A DNA stretch of 6,270 nt from an uncultured Bacillus sp. (GTDB lineage: Bacteria > Bacillota > Bacilli > Bacillales > Cytobacillaceae). Shown here piece by piece: positions 1 through 5,513 of this stretch. The stretch is taken from the NCBI GenBank assembly GCA_937902115.1, contig CALGSR010000314.1, positions 1 through 6,270 of the forward strand, read 5' to 3'. The notes below the pieces were generated by a model, which had not been told where the DNA came from, made no database searches, and worked only from the letters and a program-made list of their open reading frames with translations. How positions within the stretch are numbered: position 1 is the stretch's first letter; the number at the start of each line of letters is the position of its first letter. Made by a program: the position numbers and the translations under genes.

Positions 1-1
1 A

Positions 2-523
2 GCTATGAATCTGACTATTGCGACATTTATCCCAAGTATAGTAGCATTGTTTACAATGATGAGTAATGTTTATTCTGGTTTTCTCTTAAATAAGCTCGGA
101 AACCATTTAGGAATTTTTGTTATACCAGCTGTTATTTTCATGGTTGTTTGGCCACTTTTTAACTCCAGTTCCTTAATCATATTTTTCATTATCGCAGTTG
201 CTTTAGGCTTAATGGCTGGATTTACACCAACAATTGTCTTTGCGGCAGCTCCTCTTTTGGCAAAAAGGAAGGAAACGATAGGGATAGCAATGTCGATCAT
301 TATTATTGGAGAAAACCTAGGGATATTAATCGGTCCTGAGGTTTTTGGAATTCTGCGTCAATGGACTGGTGATTTTACGGCCGGCTTCTGGTCACTGTCT
401 ATAGCAAGTATATTCATGCTGATATCATGTATTCAAATTTGGCGTTCTGGTGCATTCGGTGCGACAACTAATTTTAAAATAGCGGCTGAAGAAAATAGCC
501 TGCCGGAAAAAGTTCAATCTTAA
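2..523 (+). CDS. MFS permease, C-terminal half (5' truncated by window edge)
   Basis: This is the C-terminal part of a secondary transporter of the major facilitator superfamily, which moves a small solute across the cytoplasmic membrane. The frame is open to the left edge, so the ATG at position 5 is probably internal. About 173 residues remain, against roughly 400 for a full MFS protein, which corresponds to membrane spans 7-12. Five to six hydrophobic segments are visible. Between the first two lies GFLLNKLGNHLG, which matches the position and shape of the MFS loop 8-9 motif (G..xD/NrxG). A later segment, GENLGILIGPEVFG, is typical of span 11 (GxxxGPxxxG). The last 25 residues are a polar cytoplasmic tail. 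The substrate cannot be told from this half. A hairpin follows the stop codon by 7 bases. MFS membership is well supported; the subfamily is not. Confidence 0.85.
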   Translation, partial: AMNLTIATFIPSIVALFTMMSNVYSGFLLNKLGNHLGIFVIPAVIFMVVWPLFNSSSLIIFFIIAVALGLMAGFTPTIVFAAAPLLAKRKETIGIAMSIIIIGENLGILIGPEVFGILRQWTGDFTAGFWSLSIASIFMLISCIQIWRSGAFGATTNFKIAAEENSLPEKVQS

Positions 524-530
524 ATAAACG

Positions 531-567
531 GGGATCGTCCTGCTTCTAAATTGAGCAGGACCGTCCC
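531..567 (+). terminator. Stem-loop after the MFS gene, possible terminator or REP-like repeat
   Basis: The arms 531-544 and 554-567 pair over 14 positions with a two-base internal mismatch (GGGA, mismatch, GTCCTGCT), closing a 9-base loop. It starts 7 bases after the stop codon. There is no T-run directly after it on +, so intrinsic termination would be weak. The GGACCGTCCC core resembles the stem-loops at 3169-3236 and 4089-4115. Confidence 0.5.
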
Positions 568-584
568 GAAAGATTAATAGAAAA

Positions 585-604
585 CAAGAGAATGTTTCTC
601 CTTG
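585..604 (+). other. Small hairpin just upstream of the TTG-start gene
   Basis: GAGAA-TGT-TTCTC is a perfect 5-bp inverted repeat at 588-600. It can be lengthened by CAA/TTG with one bulged C to cover 585-604. It is followed by the pyrimidine-rich CTTTCTTC and then by the ribosome binding site at 613-620. It could help terminate the upstream transcript or act as an operator; the three-base loop is small and neither role is shown. Confidence 0.25.
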
Positions 605-631
605 CTTTCTTCAAAGGGAGATGTGTAACAT

Positions 632-1963
632 TTGCGCAGTTATCTTATCTTAAGTATGTGTATTCTTTATTTAGTGCAATATTTTGTTCAGTTTCAATGG
701 CTGCAAACTGTCGTGGTTATTCTTGCTTTAGCAGCCTTTATTGCGAGTATTTTAAATGCAAGCCGACTTCCGGGAATAATTGGTCTATTGATGATGGGAG
801 TGGGAATTGCAGTTGAGTTGTTTAAGGGGACAGGTTTTGCCGGAATCAGCGAAGGAATTTTCTTAGTTCTCCCTTTACTCAGTTTAATTACACTGGCTCC
901 ACTTCTATCGATTCCATTAAAAATTAGTGGTTTTTTCAAATCGATTTCTCGTTTACTGCATCATTTCTTGCATCAGCCCAAAAAAATGTATGCAGGAATC
1001 ACTGGAACCTTATTCTTTCTTAGTCCTATATTAAATTTAGCCTCTGTGAGAATTATTAATGAGTTCCTGGAGGATTTGAAACTTCCATCTGCTTTTACTG
1101 CAAAAAGCTATGTTGTTGGCTTTGCTACTGCAGCCATGTGGTCGCCCTATTTTGCTTCTGTTTCTTTGATGATTCATTATATGCATATTTCTTATGAGGA
1201 TTTTATTCTATATGGAATCAGCTTTTCAATTCTATCGCTAATCATTGGGAATCTTTTATTTGCTCTGTGGGAAAGAAAACATTCTTTTCAAAACATTTCA
1301 GGATCCGTAGTACCTATAGAAAAATCTGACCGACAGCAGCTAATAAAACTGATCCTATTCGTAGCGATTCTAATGGGAACCTGCTTATTGATTGAAAAAC
1401 TAACCGGTTGGTCCATGATTGTGATCGTTTGTTTAATGGCTGTCGTCGTTCCTCTATTATTTTCCTTGAAGCCTGATAATTGGAAAAGTATGTCCTCCCT
1501 TTTAAAAGATTACCGCGACCGCAACGTCCCATTAATGAGCAACGAAACGGTGCTTTTCATGAGTGCAGGGATGCTTGCCTATTCATTAAAGGGAACGACT
1601 ATCATGAATGGTGTCAGTGATTTTCTTGCTGTACTGGCCAATCAATCCTTTTTCTTATTTGCCTTTGCCCTAATCTTCATTGTTCTTTGTATTACCTATA
1701 TTGGGATTCATCAAATTGCTGTCATCGGAGCTTTAGCCATGCAGCTAAGCATTGTCGATTTAGGAATTAGTAATTTATCAGTGGCATTGATTCTTCTGCT
1801 ATCATGGGCGTTGTCCATGTCACTTAGTCCATTCTCAGGACTGAACCTTATGGTTAGCAGGTTTTCTAAGCTTTCAGGAAGGAAAGTCGGCCTCGGCGCC
1901 AACGGCCTTCACTCATTTGTCGTTGCCTTTATTAGCATTGCTATTATCTCACTGCTCGCTTAA
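632..1963 (+). CDS. Uncharacterised polytopic membrane protein, probable ion transporter-type permease
   Basis: This is a 443-residue integral membrane protein with about 12 hydrophobic spans (for example at residues 23-41, 47-64, 75-95, 122-138, 160-181, 191-213, 239-255, 260-279, 339-356, 358-378, 381-398 and 426-443) and no signal peptide or soluble domain. I do not recognise a named gene. Two Ser-Pro segments stand out: MWSPYFASVSLM at residues 169-180 in the first half and SLSPFSGLNLM at 397-407 in the second half. SPILNLASVR at 131-140 is a third. Paired Ser-Pro re-entrant segments in two half-repeats are known in the ion transporter (IT) superfamily of anion permeases, so a permease role is inferred, with substrate unknown. 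The start is TTG at 632, preceded by AAAGGGAG at 613-620 (11-base spacer); the next candidate, ATG 656, lacks a good site. It lies 108 bases after the MFS gene, with a stem-loop in between, and converges on the EamA gene. Confidence 0.8.
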   Translation: MRSYLILSMCILYLVQYFVQFQWLQTVVVILALAAFIASILNASRLPGIIGLLMMGVGIAVELFKGTGFAGISEGIFLVLPLLSLITLAPLLSIPLKISGFFKSISRLLHHFLHQPKKMYAGITGTLFFLSPILNLASVRIINEFLEDLKLPSAFTAKSYVVGFATAAMWSPYFASVSLMIHYMHISYEDFILYGISFSILSLIIGNLLFALWERKHSFQNISGSVVPIEKSDRQQLIKLILFVAILMGTCLLIEKLTGWSMIVIVCLMAVVVPLLFSLKPDNWKSMSSLLKDYRDRNVPLMSNETVLFMSAGMLAYSLKGTTIMNGVSDFLAVLANQSFFLFAFALIFIVLCITYIGIHQIAVIGALAMQLSIVDLGISNLSVALILLLSWALSMSLSPFSGLNLMVSRFSKLSGRKVGLGANGLHSFVVAFISIAIISLLA

Positions 1964-1982
1964 TAAAATAAAGCAACTGAAA

Positions 1983-2010
1983 AAGAAGCAGGGAAAATCC
2001 CCTGCTTCTT
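1983..2010 (-). terminator. Intrinsic terminator shared by convergent genes
   Basis: A perfect 11-bp stem (1983-1993 with 2000-2010, AAGAAGCAGGG) closes a 6-base loop. Read on the minus strand it runs into TTTTTCAG, a good T-run, so it terminates the EamA gene, whose stop codon (2009-2011) overlaps the stem. On + it lies 20 bases after the stop of the 443-residue gene, with only the stem's own TTCTT, so termination there is probably weaker. Confidence 0.85.
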
Positions 2011-2932
2011 ACATGTGTTTCACCTTTCCTAGCTCGTATGCTGCGGCTTTTTTTGCTTTTGCCGAAACTGGTCTGTTAATAATAAGGATACTAATAAGAA
2101 TGAGTATTAAACCGGCAATCAATGATATCGTAAATGGTTCTTTTAAGAAAATCGTACCGATTCCAACAGCGATAAGCGGAACAAGAAAGGTAAATGAACT
2201 GACTTTACTCGATTCTCCGGCACTCATTAGTTTATAATAAACAGCTGTTGCTCCAGTTACTCCAAAAACAGCTCCAAATAAGAGAATGGAAATATAGGGA
2301 AGATTCCATTCAATTTGGGATACACTTTCAACTCTAAGACCGACTCCGCTTAAAAACAATCCGCCAATCATATTCTGCATCGCAACTAACCACAGACCAT
2401 GTACCTTACTGCTTGTCTTTTTCACAAATACTGTTCCGATCGCCCAGCCTATCCCTGTTATTAAAGCTAGTAGGATGCCATACAAAGAGACTTGTCCACT
2501 TATTCCATCCATGCTTACTACAACGACACCGAGAAAACCGATGATCATTCCGGTCATCTTCTTAAGCGTTAACGATTCCTTCAGCCACATCCACGCAAAC
2601 AAGACAACGAGCACCGGCTGTAAATAAACAATAATTGAAAATAACCCTGAAGGCAGAAACTGCAGTCCATAGGTTTGTACACCATTAAAAATGATGATAT
2701 TAAAAAAAGCAGCAATCAAATAAATCGGAAATGTTTTCTTCCATTGCACGCTTCTCCAGGTTGGAAGCAATACAAGCGCTAAAATGACTCCTCCAAGTAA
2801 TGTTCGCATGCCAGCAAACAAAAATGGAGGTGTGTACTCTAATGCTATTTTATAAATCGGCCAAACTAATCCCCATGTAAGGACAACAAAAGCAATTCCA
2901 ATCCCCGCTTTTGTTCGTGAAATACTTCCCAT
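2009..2932 (-). CDS. EamA/DMT-family transporter (drug/metabolite exporter type)
   Basis: This is a 307-residue cytoplasmic-membrane transporter of the drug/metabolite superfamily (EamA, formerly DUF6), a family that mostly exports small metabolites or amino acids. Two EamA repeats of about five spans each are visible. Repeat 1 covers residues 11-140, with TWGLVWP near its start and YLQPVLVVLFAWMWLKESLT at 103-122. Repeat 2 covers 150-287, ending in FTFLVPLIAVGIGTIFLKEP at 247-266. The P...LFAW...LKE and P......FLKEP pair is the family hallmark. A basic tail (residues 287-307) follows. I chose the ATG at 2932 because GGAGGG lies 9 bases upstream; an upstream in-frame TTG at 2959 has no such site and would add nine non-conserved-looking residues. 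It ends in the terminator at 1983-2010. The substrate is not predictable. A palindrome upstream may control it. Confidence 0.92.
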   Translation of the reverse strand: MGSISRTKAGIGIAFVVLTWGLVWPIYKIALEYTPPFLFAGMRTLLGGVILALVLLPTWRSVQWKKTFPIYLIAAFFNIIIFNGVQTYGLQFLPSGLFSIIVYLQPVLVVLFAWMWLKESLTLKKMTGMIIGFLGVVVVSMDGISGQVSLYGILLALITGIGWAIGTVFVKKTSSKVHGLWLVAMQNMIGGLFLSGVGLRVESVSQIEWNLPYISILLFGAVFGVTGATAVYYKLMSAGESSKVSSFTFLVPLIAVGIGTIFLKEPFTISLIAGLILILISILIINRPVSAKAKKAAAYELGKVKHM

Positions 2933-2941
2933 ACTATTTTG

Positions 2942-2947
2942 CCCTCC
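2942..2947 (-). promoter_or_regulatory. Ribosome binding site fixing the EamA start
   Basis: GGAGGG on the minus strand, 9 bases before the ATG at 2932. It lies inside the frame extended to the TTG at 2959, so it favours the shorter protein. Confidence 0.75.
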
Positions 2948-2959
2948 GTAATCTAGCAA

Positions 2960-3168
2960 ACATTTCTTTTACAATATATATAACGCTTATATATTATAAA
3001 CTATTGTCCAAAAGAGATCACGAAGGGAGCAGTTGCTGAAGTACCCATAAACTTATGTATTCTCTGAAATAAATAGCAGTACTGTTTGTAGAGAACGTTT
3101 TATTGTTTTATAGAAATTAATATTGCAAGGATATGTATGTCTCTGCATTCGCAAAAAAACGCGAAGAA
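2960..3168. other. Non-coding spacer upstream of the EamA gene
   Basis: No credible gene is seen on either strand. The stretch holds the palindrome at 2976-2994 at one end. At the other is a short hairpin, TTCGC with GCGAA at 3148-3165 around an A7C loop. On the minus strand that hairpin gives a T-rich stretch just below the large stem-loop at 3169-3236. Confidence 0.5.
2976..2994. promoter_or_regulatory. AT-rich palindrome in the EamA promoter region, possible operator
   Basis: ATATATAA-CGC-TTATATAT is a perfect 8-bp inverted repeat with a 3-base centre, 44 bases upstream of the EamA ATG. A TATAAT -10-like hexamer for the minus strand overlaps it at 2993-2998, but no convincing -35 is seen 17 bases further up. 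A palindrome overlapping a promoter would suit a dimeric repressor. The high AT content makes chance symmetry easy, so confidence is low. Confidence 0.35.
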
Positions 3169-3236
3169 AAGGGACAGTTCTCTTACCTTTATCGGGTAAA
3201 TGAGCAGTTAGTAAACTTGCAAGAGAACCATCCCTT
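3169..3236 (-). terminator. Large branched stem-loop after the first small gene (terminator or REP-like element)
   Basis: Arms 3169-3184 and 3221-3236 pair over 16 positions with one two-base mismatch (AAGGGA, mismatch, GTTCTCTT). The 36-base interior can form its own hairpin at 3204-3220 (GCAGTT with AACTTGC, one bulge), so the whole has a branched shape. On the minus strand it begins 3 bases after the stop of the 63-residue gene and is followed by TTTTCTTCGCG and a T7 run, so it probably serves as that gene's terminator. Long imperfect stems with internal hairpins also characterise REP-type repeats mobilised by RAYT transposases; none is present here. Confidence 0.6.
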
Positions 3237-3239
3237 GCA

Positions 3240-3431
3240 TCATTTATAGATTAACTGTCTTTCTTTGTCTTTCACAATTTCCCTTGCTGCCATTTCTACC
3301 CGTTTCTTAGTAAACCTTTCTTTCCTTTCTAATAAATCTGAGTTGGATTTGTTCTTCTCCAAAAGTACCTCATCTTCTTCCATCATCCCAAAACAAATTT
3401 CACAAATGTCATCAAATTGCGCAAATGACAA
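3240..3431 (-). CDS. Small charged protein, paralogue of the product at 3654-3935
   Basis: This is a 63-residue protein of unknown function. The N-terminal 17 residues (MSFAQFDDICEICFGMM) match the product at 3654-3935 at 11 of 17 positions. The rest is highly charged (E/K/R-rich), probably helical, and ends QLIYK. There is no signal peptide or membrane span. Two cysteines three residues apart (CEIC) might bind metal, but only the second is shared with the paralogue. The start is TTG at 3431, chosen because AGAGGGTGG lies 5 bases upstream, the same spacing and sequence context as in the paralogue; a GTG at 3440 would sit inside that site. The paralogy at both protein and leader level is the main evidence that this is a gene. 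It is followed at once by the stem-loop at 3169-3236. I recognise no family. Confidence 0.6.
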   Translation of the reverse strand: MSFAQFDDICEICFGMMEEDEVLLEKNKSNSDLLERKERFTKKRVEMAAREIVKDKERQLIYK

Positions 3432-3432
3432 A

Positions 3433-3465
3433 CTAGCCACCCTCTTTCAAAATATTAAAGACCAT
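3433..3465 (-). CDS. Possible 10-residue leader frame before the first small gene
   Basis: ATG at 3465 opens the frame MVFNILKEGG, which stops at TAG 3433-3435, one base before the TTG start of the 63-residue gene. GAGGGGGAG lies about 12 bases upstream of the ATG. Its last codons are formed by the ribosome binding site of the next gene, so translation of the leader would pass over that site and could couple the two. It is short enough to be chance. A comparable frame precedes the paralogue. Confidence 0.25.
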   Translation of the reverse strand: MVFNILKEGG

Positions 3466-3540
3466 GGGTAAAGGTTTCTCCCCCTCGAAAACAGTTTATG
3501 ATCGGTATCGTGAACAAATCACATAAATTTTCTATTTAGG

Positions 3541-3569
3541 AAAATATTATTACTTTAATCTCATAACAA
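3541..3569 (-). promoter_or_regulatory. Candidate sigma-A promoter for the first small gene
   Basis: On the minus strand TTGTTA (3564-3569) and TATTTT (3541-3546) are 17 bases apart, an acceptable vegetative promoter. It would give a leader of about 100 bases before the TTG at 3431, containing the short frame at 3433-3465. Confidence 0.35.
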
Positions 3570-3653
3570 GCAGCACACTTCTACCCCTCTATACATAAGG
3601 TATTTTTACATATAGGTGGTAAGAAACCTGCTCCTTCCTTTCGAGAATATGCT

Positions 3654-3935
3654 TTATTTATATAGTTTTTTGCTGAAATTCGAGACAATCTCCGAACAAA
3701 AACAAATCCCCATCATGTTAATCATGATTGGGGACACTAGCCTATATACATATAACTTCTCACCTTCTTTTTCCTTTTCCTCCTCCGCATCCTCTAATAA
3801 TTGTTCTTGAGTCAGTGGTCTTGACTTAATCACATATCTTTTTTTCATTCTAGTCTTCATCTTTACCGCTGTCTTTTCTTTTCCCAGCATTCCATTACAT
3901 ATTTCATTTATTTCATTAAAATGTGCGAAAGACAT
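3654..3935 (-). CDS. Small charged protein with probable read-through tail, paralogue of the product at 3240-3431
   Basis: This is a 93-residue protein of unknown function. Residues 1-17 (MSFAHFNEINEICNGML) match the neighbouring small protein at 11 of 17 positions. Residues 18-65 are lysine/glutamate-rich (for example EDAEEEKEKEGEK) and end LYVYR, which lines up with the LIYK end of the 63-residue paralogue. The last 28 residues, from position 3740 down, have no counterpart, differ in composition (hydrophobic, two cysteines) and are encoded through a strong hairpin at 3707-3734. I infer that the ancestral stop was lost and that the tail is read-through. A real one-base frameshift would also fit, since both other frames stop just before the hairpin. 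The ATG at 3935 is chosen because AGGTGG lies 5 bases upstream, as in the paralogue. No signal peptide or known domain is seen. Confidence 0.55.
   Translation of the reverse strand: MSFAHFNEINEICNGMLGKEKTAVKMKTRMKKRYVIKSRPLTQEQLLEDAEEEKEKEGEKLYVYRLVSPIMINMMGICFCSEIVSNFSKKLYK
3707..3734 (-). terminator. Hairpin with T-rich tail inside the end of the second small gene
   Basis: TCCCCA-TCATG pairs with CATGA-TGGGGA (one bulged T, 5-base loop). On the minus strand it runs into ATTTGTTTTTG, so it looks like an intrinsic terminator. It lies about 75 bases before the annotated stop codon of the 93-residue frame but just after the point where its paralogue ends, which supports the shorter ancestral gene. 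Confidence 0.55.
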
Positions 3936-3972
3936 ACAAACCACCTGCTTTCATATATTGAAAAGAATTCAT
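3916..3972 (-). CDS. Possible 18-residue leader frame overlapping the second small gene
   Basis: ATG at 3972 is preceded by AAAGGTGG with an 8-base spacer, a better site than many real genes have. The frame MNSFQYMKAGGLYVFRTF ends at TAA 3916-3918, so it overlaps the first six codons of the 93-residue gene in another frame. Its KAGG is encoded by the ribosome binding site of the downstream gene, as is KEGG in the leader before the paralogue. It may couple or compete with translation of the downstream gene. No other evidence for expression is visible. Confidence 0.3.
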   Translation of the reverse strand: MNSFQYMKAGGLYVFRTF

Positions 3973-4088
3973 CTGATTAACCACCTTTAATTAAATTATA
4001 TGAATCCGATTTCAAACATACACCTTTATTTTTATAACTTTATGTATAACAGTCATATTGCGGACTAGAACCATTTTTCTAAATAAAA

Positions 4089-4115
4089 ACAGGAGAACCA
4101 TCTAAGTCCTCCTGT
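4089..4115 (-). terminator. Intrinsic terminator of the nitroreductase gene
   Basis: ACAGGAG (4089-4095) pairs with CTCCTGT (4109-4115), extended inward by two pairs after one mismatch, around a 7-base loop. On the minus strand it is followed by TTTTATTT. It lies 35 bases past the nitroreductase stop. It contains GAGAACCATC, also found in the stem at 3223-3232. Confidence 0.7.
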
Positions 4116-4150
4116 CACTATATTCCTTTACAAAATCATTTACTTTTTGC

Positions 4151-4678
4151 TTAGCTATTAAATTTCTCATAATAAACAATCGATTGTCTCTGTGGCAGCT
4201 CCTTTGCCGGGGGTTCTTGTTCCGGGTAACCAAGCCCCAAAATCGCAATAATGCTACGGTCATTTGAGATTAATAGTGCATCACGAACATAGTCTTCTCT
4301 TTTCTTAGATTCAACTGCATCTTCGGCATGATAAATGGCACCAAATGCCGCCCCTAACCCTAAATCAGCCGCTGCTAACCATATAAACGCGCTGGCAATT
4401 GAGGCATCCTGGAGCCAATATTTACTAATATCAGGCCGTCCAGTAATGACAATTGCCGCAGCAGAACTTCGAAGCCAAGGAACAAATGGTGTAGCTTGAG
4501 ACAAATGCTGTAATACATCTTGTTCAGTTACCAAAATGAATTCTCTTGAAGGTAAATTATTACCCGCTGGTGCTAAATAACCCGCATTCAATAACGTTTC
4601 AAGTTCTTCTTTATGAATAGGTTTATTTAGAAATCTCGTTATTTCCCGCCTTTTTTGTATCGCATCCATTACGTTCAT
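4151..4678 (-). CDS. Nitroreductase-family FMN oxidoreductase
   Basis: The product is a 175-residue cytoplasmic flavoprotein of the nitroreductase family, which uses FMN and NAD(P)H to reduce nitroaromatics, quinones or related electron acceptors. Residues 4-16 (MDAIQKRREITRF) are the family start, with the arginines that contact the FMN phosphate. LAPAGNNLPSREF (35-47) matches the APS..N.QPW.F segment. LGLGAAFGAIYHAED (106-120) and IAILGLGYPEQEPP (144-157) are the usual second flavin-binding loop and the GYP motif near the end. Length is at the short end for the family. The ATG at 4678 is favoured (AAGGGTG about 9 bases upstream). Starts at 4690 (GTG) and 4687 (ATG) crowd the binding site, and ATG 4669 would also keep the whole domain. 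It has its own terminator at 4089-4115 and a candidate promoter at 4719-4747, so it is probably monocistronic. The natural substrate cannot be told. Confidence 0.9.
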   Translation of the reverse strand: MNVMDAIQKRREITRFLNKPIHKEELETLLNAGYLAPAGNNLPSREFILVTEQDVLQHLSQATPFVPWLRSSAAAIVITGRPDISKYWLQDASIASAFIWLAAADLGLGAAFGAIYHAEDAVESKKREDYVRDALLISNDRSIIAILGLGYPEQEPPAKELPQRQSIVYYEKFNS

Positions 4679-4718
4679 TTTTACCATCACCCTTCTTCAT
4701 ATTCTATCCCTCATGATT

Positions 4719-4747
4719 AAAATACTACTAATCTTATTGGGATACAA
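4719..4747 (-). promoter_or_regulatory. Candidate sigma-A promoter for the nitroreductase gene
   Basis: On the minus strand TTGTAT (4742-4747) and TATTTT (4719-4724) are separated by exactly 17 bases, about 40 bases before the start codon. Each hexamer has mismatches to consensus. Confidence 0.4.
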
Positions 4748-4895
4748 TAAAGATATATTAATTTTACATCTTAATGCTGGATTGCAGCAAATAATTCATC
4801 ATCACTTTATTCACTGCAAAAGTTAATCATGTTCAGCCTACTAGAAGCATAATCTAATTTATGAGAAGTTTATGCATCGAATGGGGTGAAGTTTA

Positions 4896-5513
4896 TTGAC
4901 TTTGGAGGAAATGAAGCGTGTACTTGGAATATTTGCCATTGTAGGTGGATTCCTGATTGCATTGGTGCAGCTGTGGCTGCAATTTGATCCACATTCATTT
5001 GTTGCGGCTTATTTTCATCTCGTTGGACTGGTTTTTACTGCTATAGGCCTGATTGGTCTCTATCTTATTCAGTACAAATCCATCGGAGGGTTTGGATTTT
5101 TTAGTTTTGTGCTATTATCGATCAGTTTGTATCTTTGGATCGGCTATCATTGGTTTCAAACATTTGTTTTTCTCGACCTTTTAAAAAGTTTTCCAGGTAT
5201 GGAAAATTCCGTTCTATCAAGCATGGTTTATGGGAAAAATTTGGCATTATATTCGTTACTATCAAGTATCCTTATTTTTGCAGGGATTTCATTATGGAAA
5301 GGAATACTGTCGCGCTGGGGTATGGCTCTACTCTTTCTCGTCCCGTTCATGATATTGATTCCTTACGGATCGATTGCTGCTCATTTATTGGCGGGTACTT
5401 CATTTATTTGGTCCGGAATAACCTTATGTAAAAGGAAGGCAGCTGTGGCAGAGACAGAGGCTGAAAATCCCCTTCAAGAACTGCAGCAAAAAAAGCTTGA
5501 AGCAAACCAATAA
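4896..5513 (+). CDS. Uncharacterised six-span membrane protein
   Basis: This is a 205-residue integral membrane protein of unknown function. Six hydrophobic segments are visible at about residues 10-29, 36-58, 64-84, 114-134, 141-158 and 160-177, followed by a charged cytoplasmic tail (CKRKAAVAETEAENPLQELQ...). There are no catalytic motifs and no obvious transport signature. The segment at residues 86-112, between spans 3 and 4, is less hydrophobic and probably exposed. The frame starts with TTG at 4896, with GGGGTGAA 5 bases upstream; the ATG at 4911 has GGAGG only 2 bases away, which is too close, though it would remove just five residues. It is transcribed divergently from the nitroreductase gene across about 217 bases, so a shared regulatory region is possible. 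Its last three codons and stop lie within the terminator at 5489-5536. Confidence 0.75.
   Translation: MTLEEMKRVLGIFAIVGGFLIALVQLWLQFDPHSFVAAYFHLVGLVFTAIGLIGLYLIQYKSIGGFGFFSFVLLSISLYLWIGYHWFQTFVFLDLLKSFPGMENSVLSSMVYGKNLALYSLLSSILIFAGISLWKGILSRWGMALLFLVPFMILIPYGSIAAHLLAGTSFIWSGITLCKRKAAVAETEAENPLQELQQKKLEANQ

Noticed and set aside
592..816. Frame of 74 codons overlapping the start of the 443-residue membrane protein
   Set aside because: It lies in another frame of a clearly coding membrane gene, and its product has no recognisable pattern.
1917..2237. Frame of 106 codons on + across the convergent junction
   Set aside because: It covers the terminator and runs antisense to the end of the EamA gene, whose two-repeat protein is unambiguous.
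2933..2959. Longer start (TTG 2959) for the EamA gene
   Set aside because: The GGAGGG site 9 bases before ATG 2932 lies within this extension, and no site precedes the TTG.
3169..3236. Insertion sequence or MITE with terminal inverted repeats
   Set aside because: The arms pair like insertion ends, but no flanking target duplication is visible and the element directly follows a stop codon with a T-run, so a terminator or REP-like hairpin is the simpler reading.
3432..3440. GTG 3440 as start of the first small gene
   Set aside because: It sits within its own ribosome binding site; the TTG at 3431 has the same spacing as the paralogue's ATG.
3265..3471. Open frame of 68 codons on the + strand across the first small gene
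   Set aside because: It is antisense to the minus-strand frame that has a paralogue, a ribosome binding site and a terminator. The + strand product is Ser/Phe/Leu-rich, as expected for the complement of a Lys/Glu-rich gene.
3616..3810. Open frame of 64 codons on the + strand across the second small gene
   Set aside because: It is antisense to the paralogue-supported minus frame, its Ser/Phe runs are the complement of Glu/Lys codons, and no convincing ribosome binding site is present.
2960..4150. CRISPR array, tRNA or riboswitch in the gene-poor middle
   Set aside because: No regularly spaced repeats, no cloverleaf with a CCA-like end and no recognised aptamer core were seen; the structure present is explained by small genes and hairpins.
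5135..5431. Frame of 98 codons inside the 205-residue membrane protein
   Set aside because: It is out of frame with a six-span protein that has a start site and a terminator; it shows no domain of its own.
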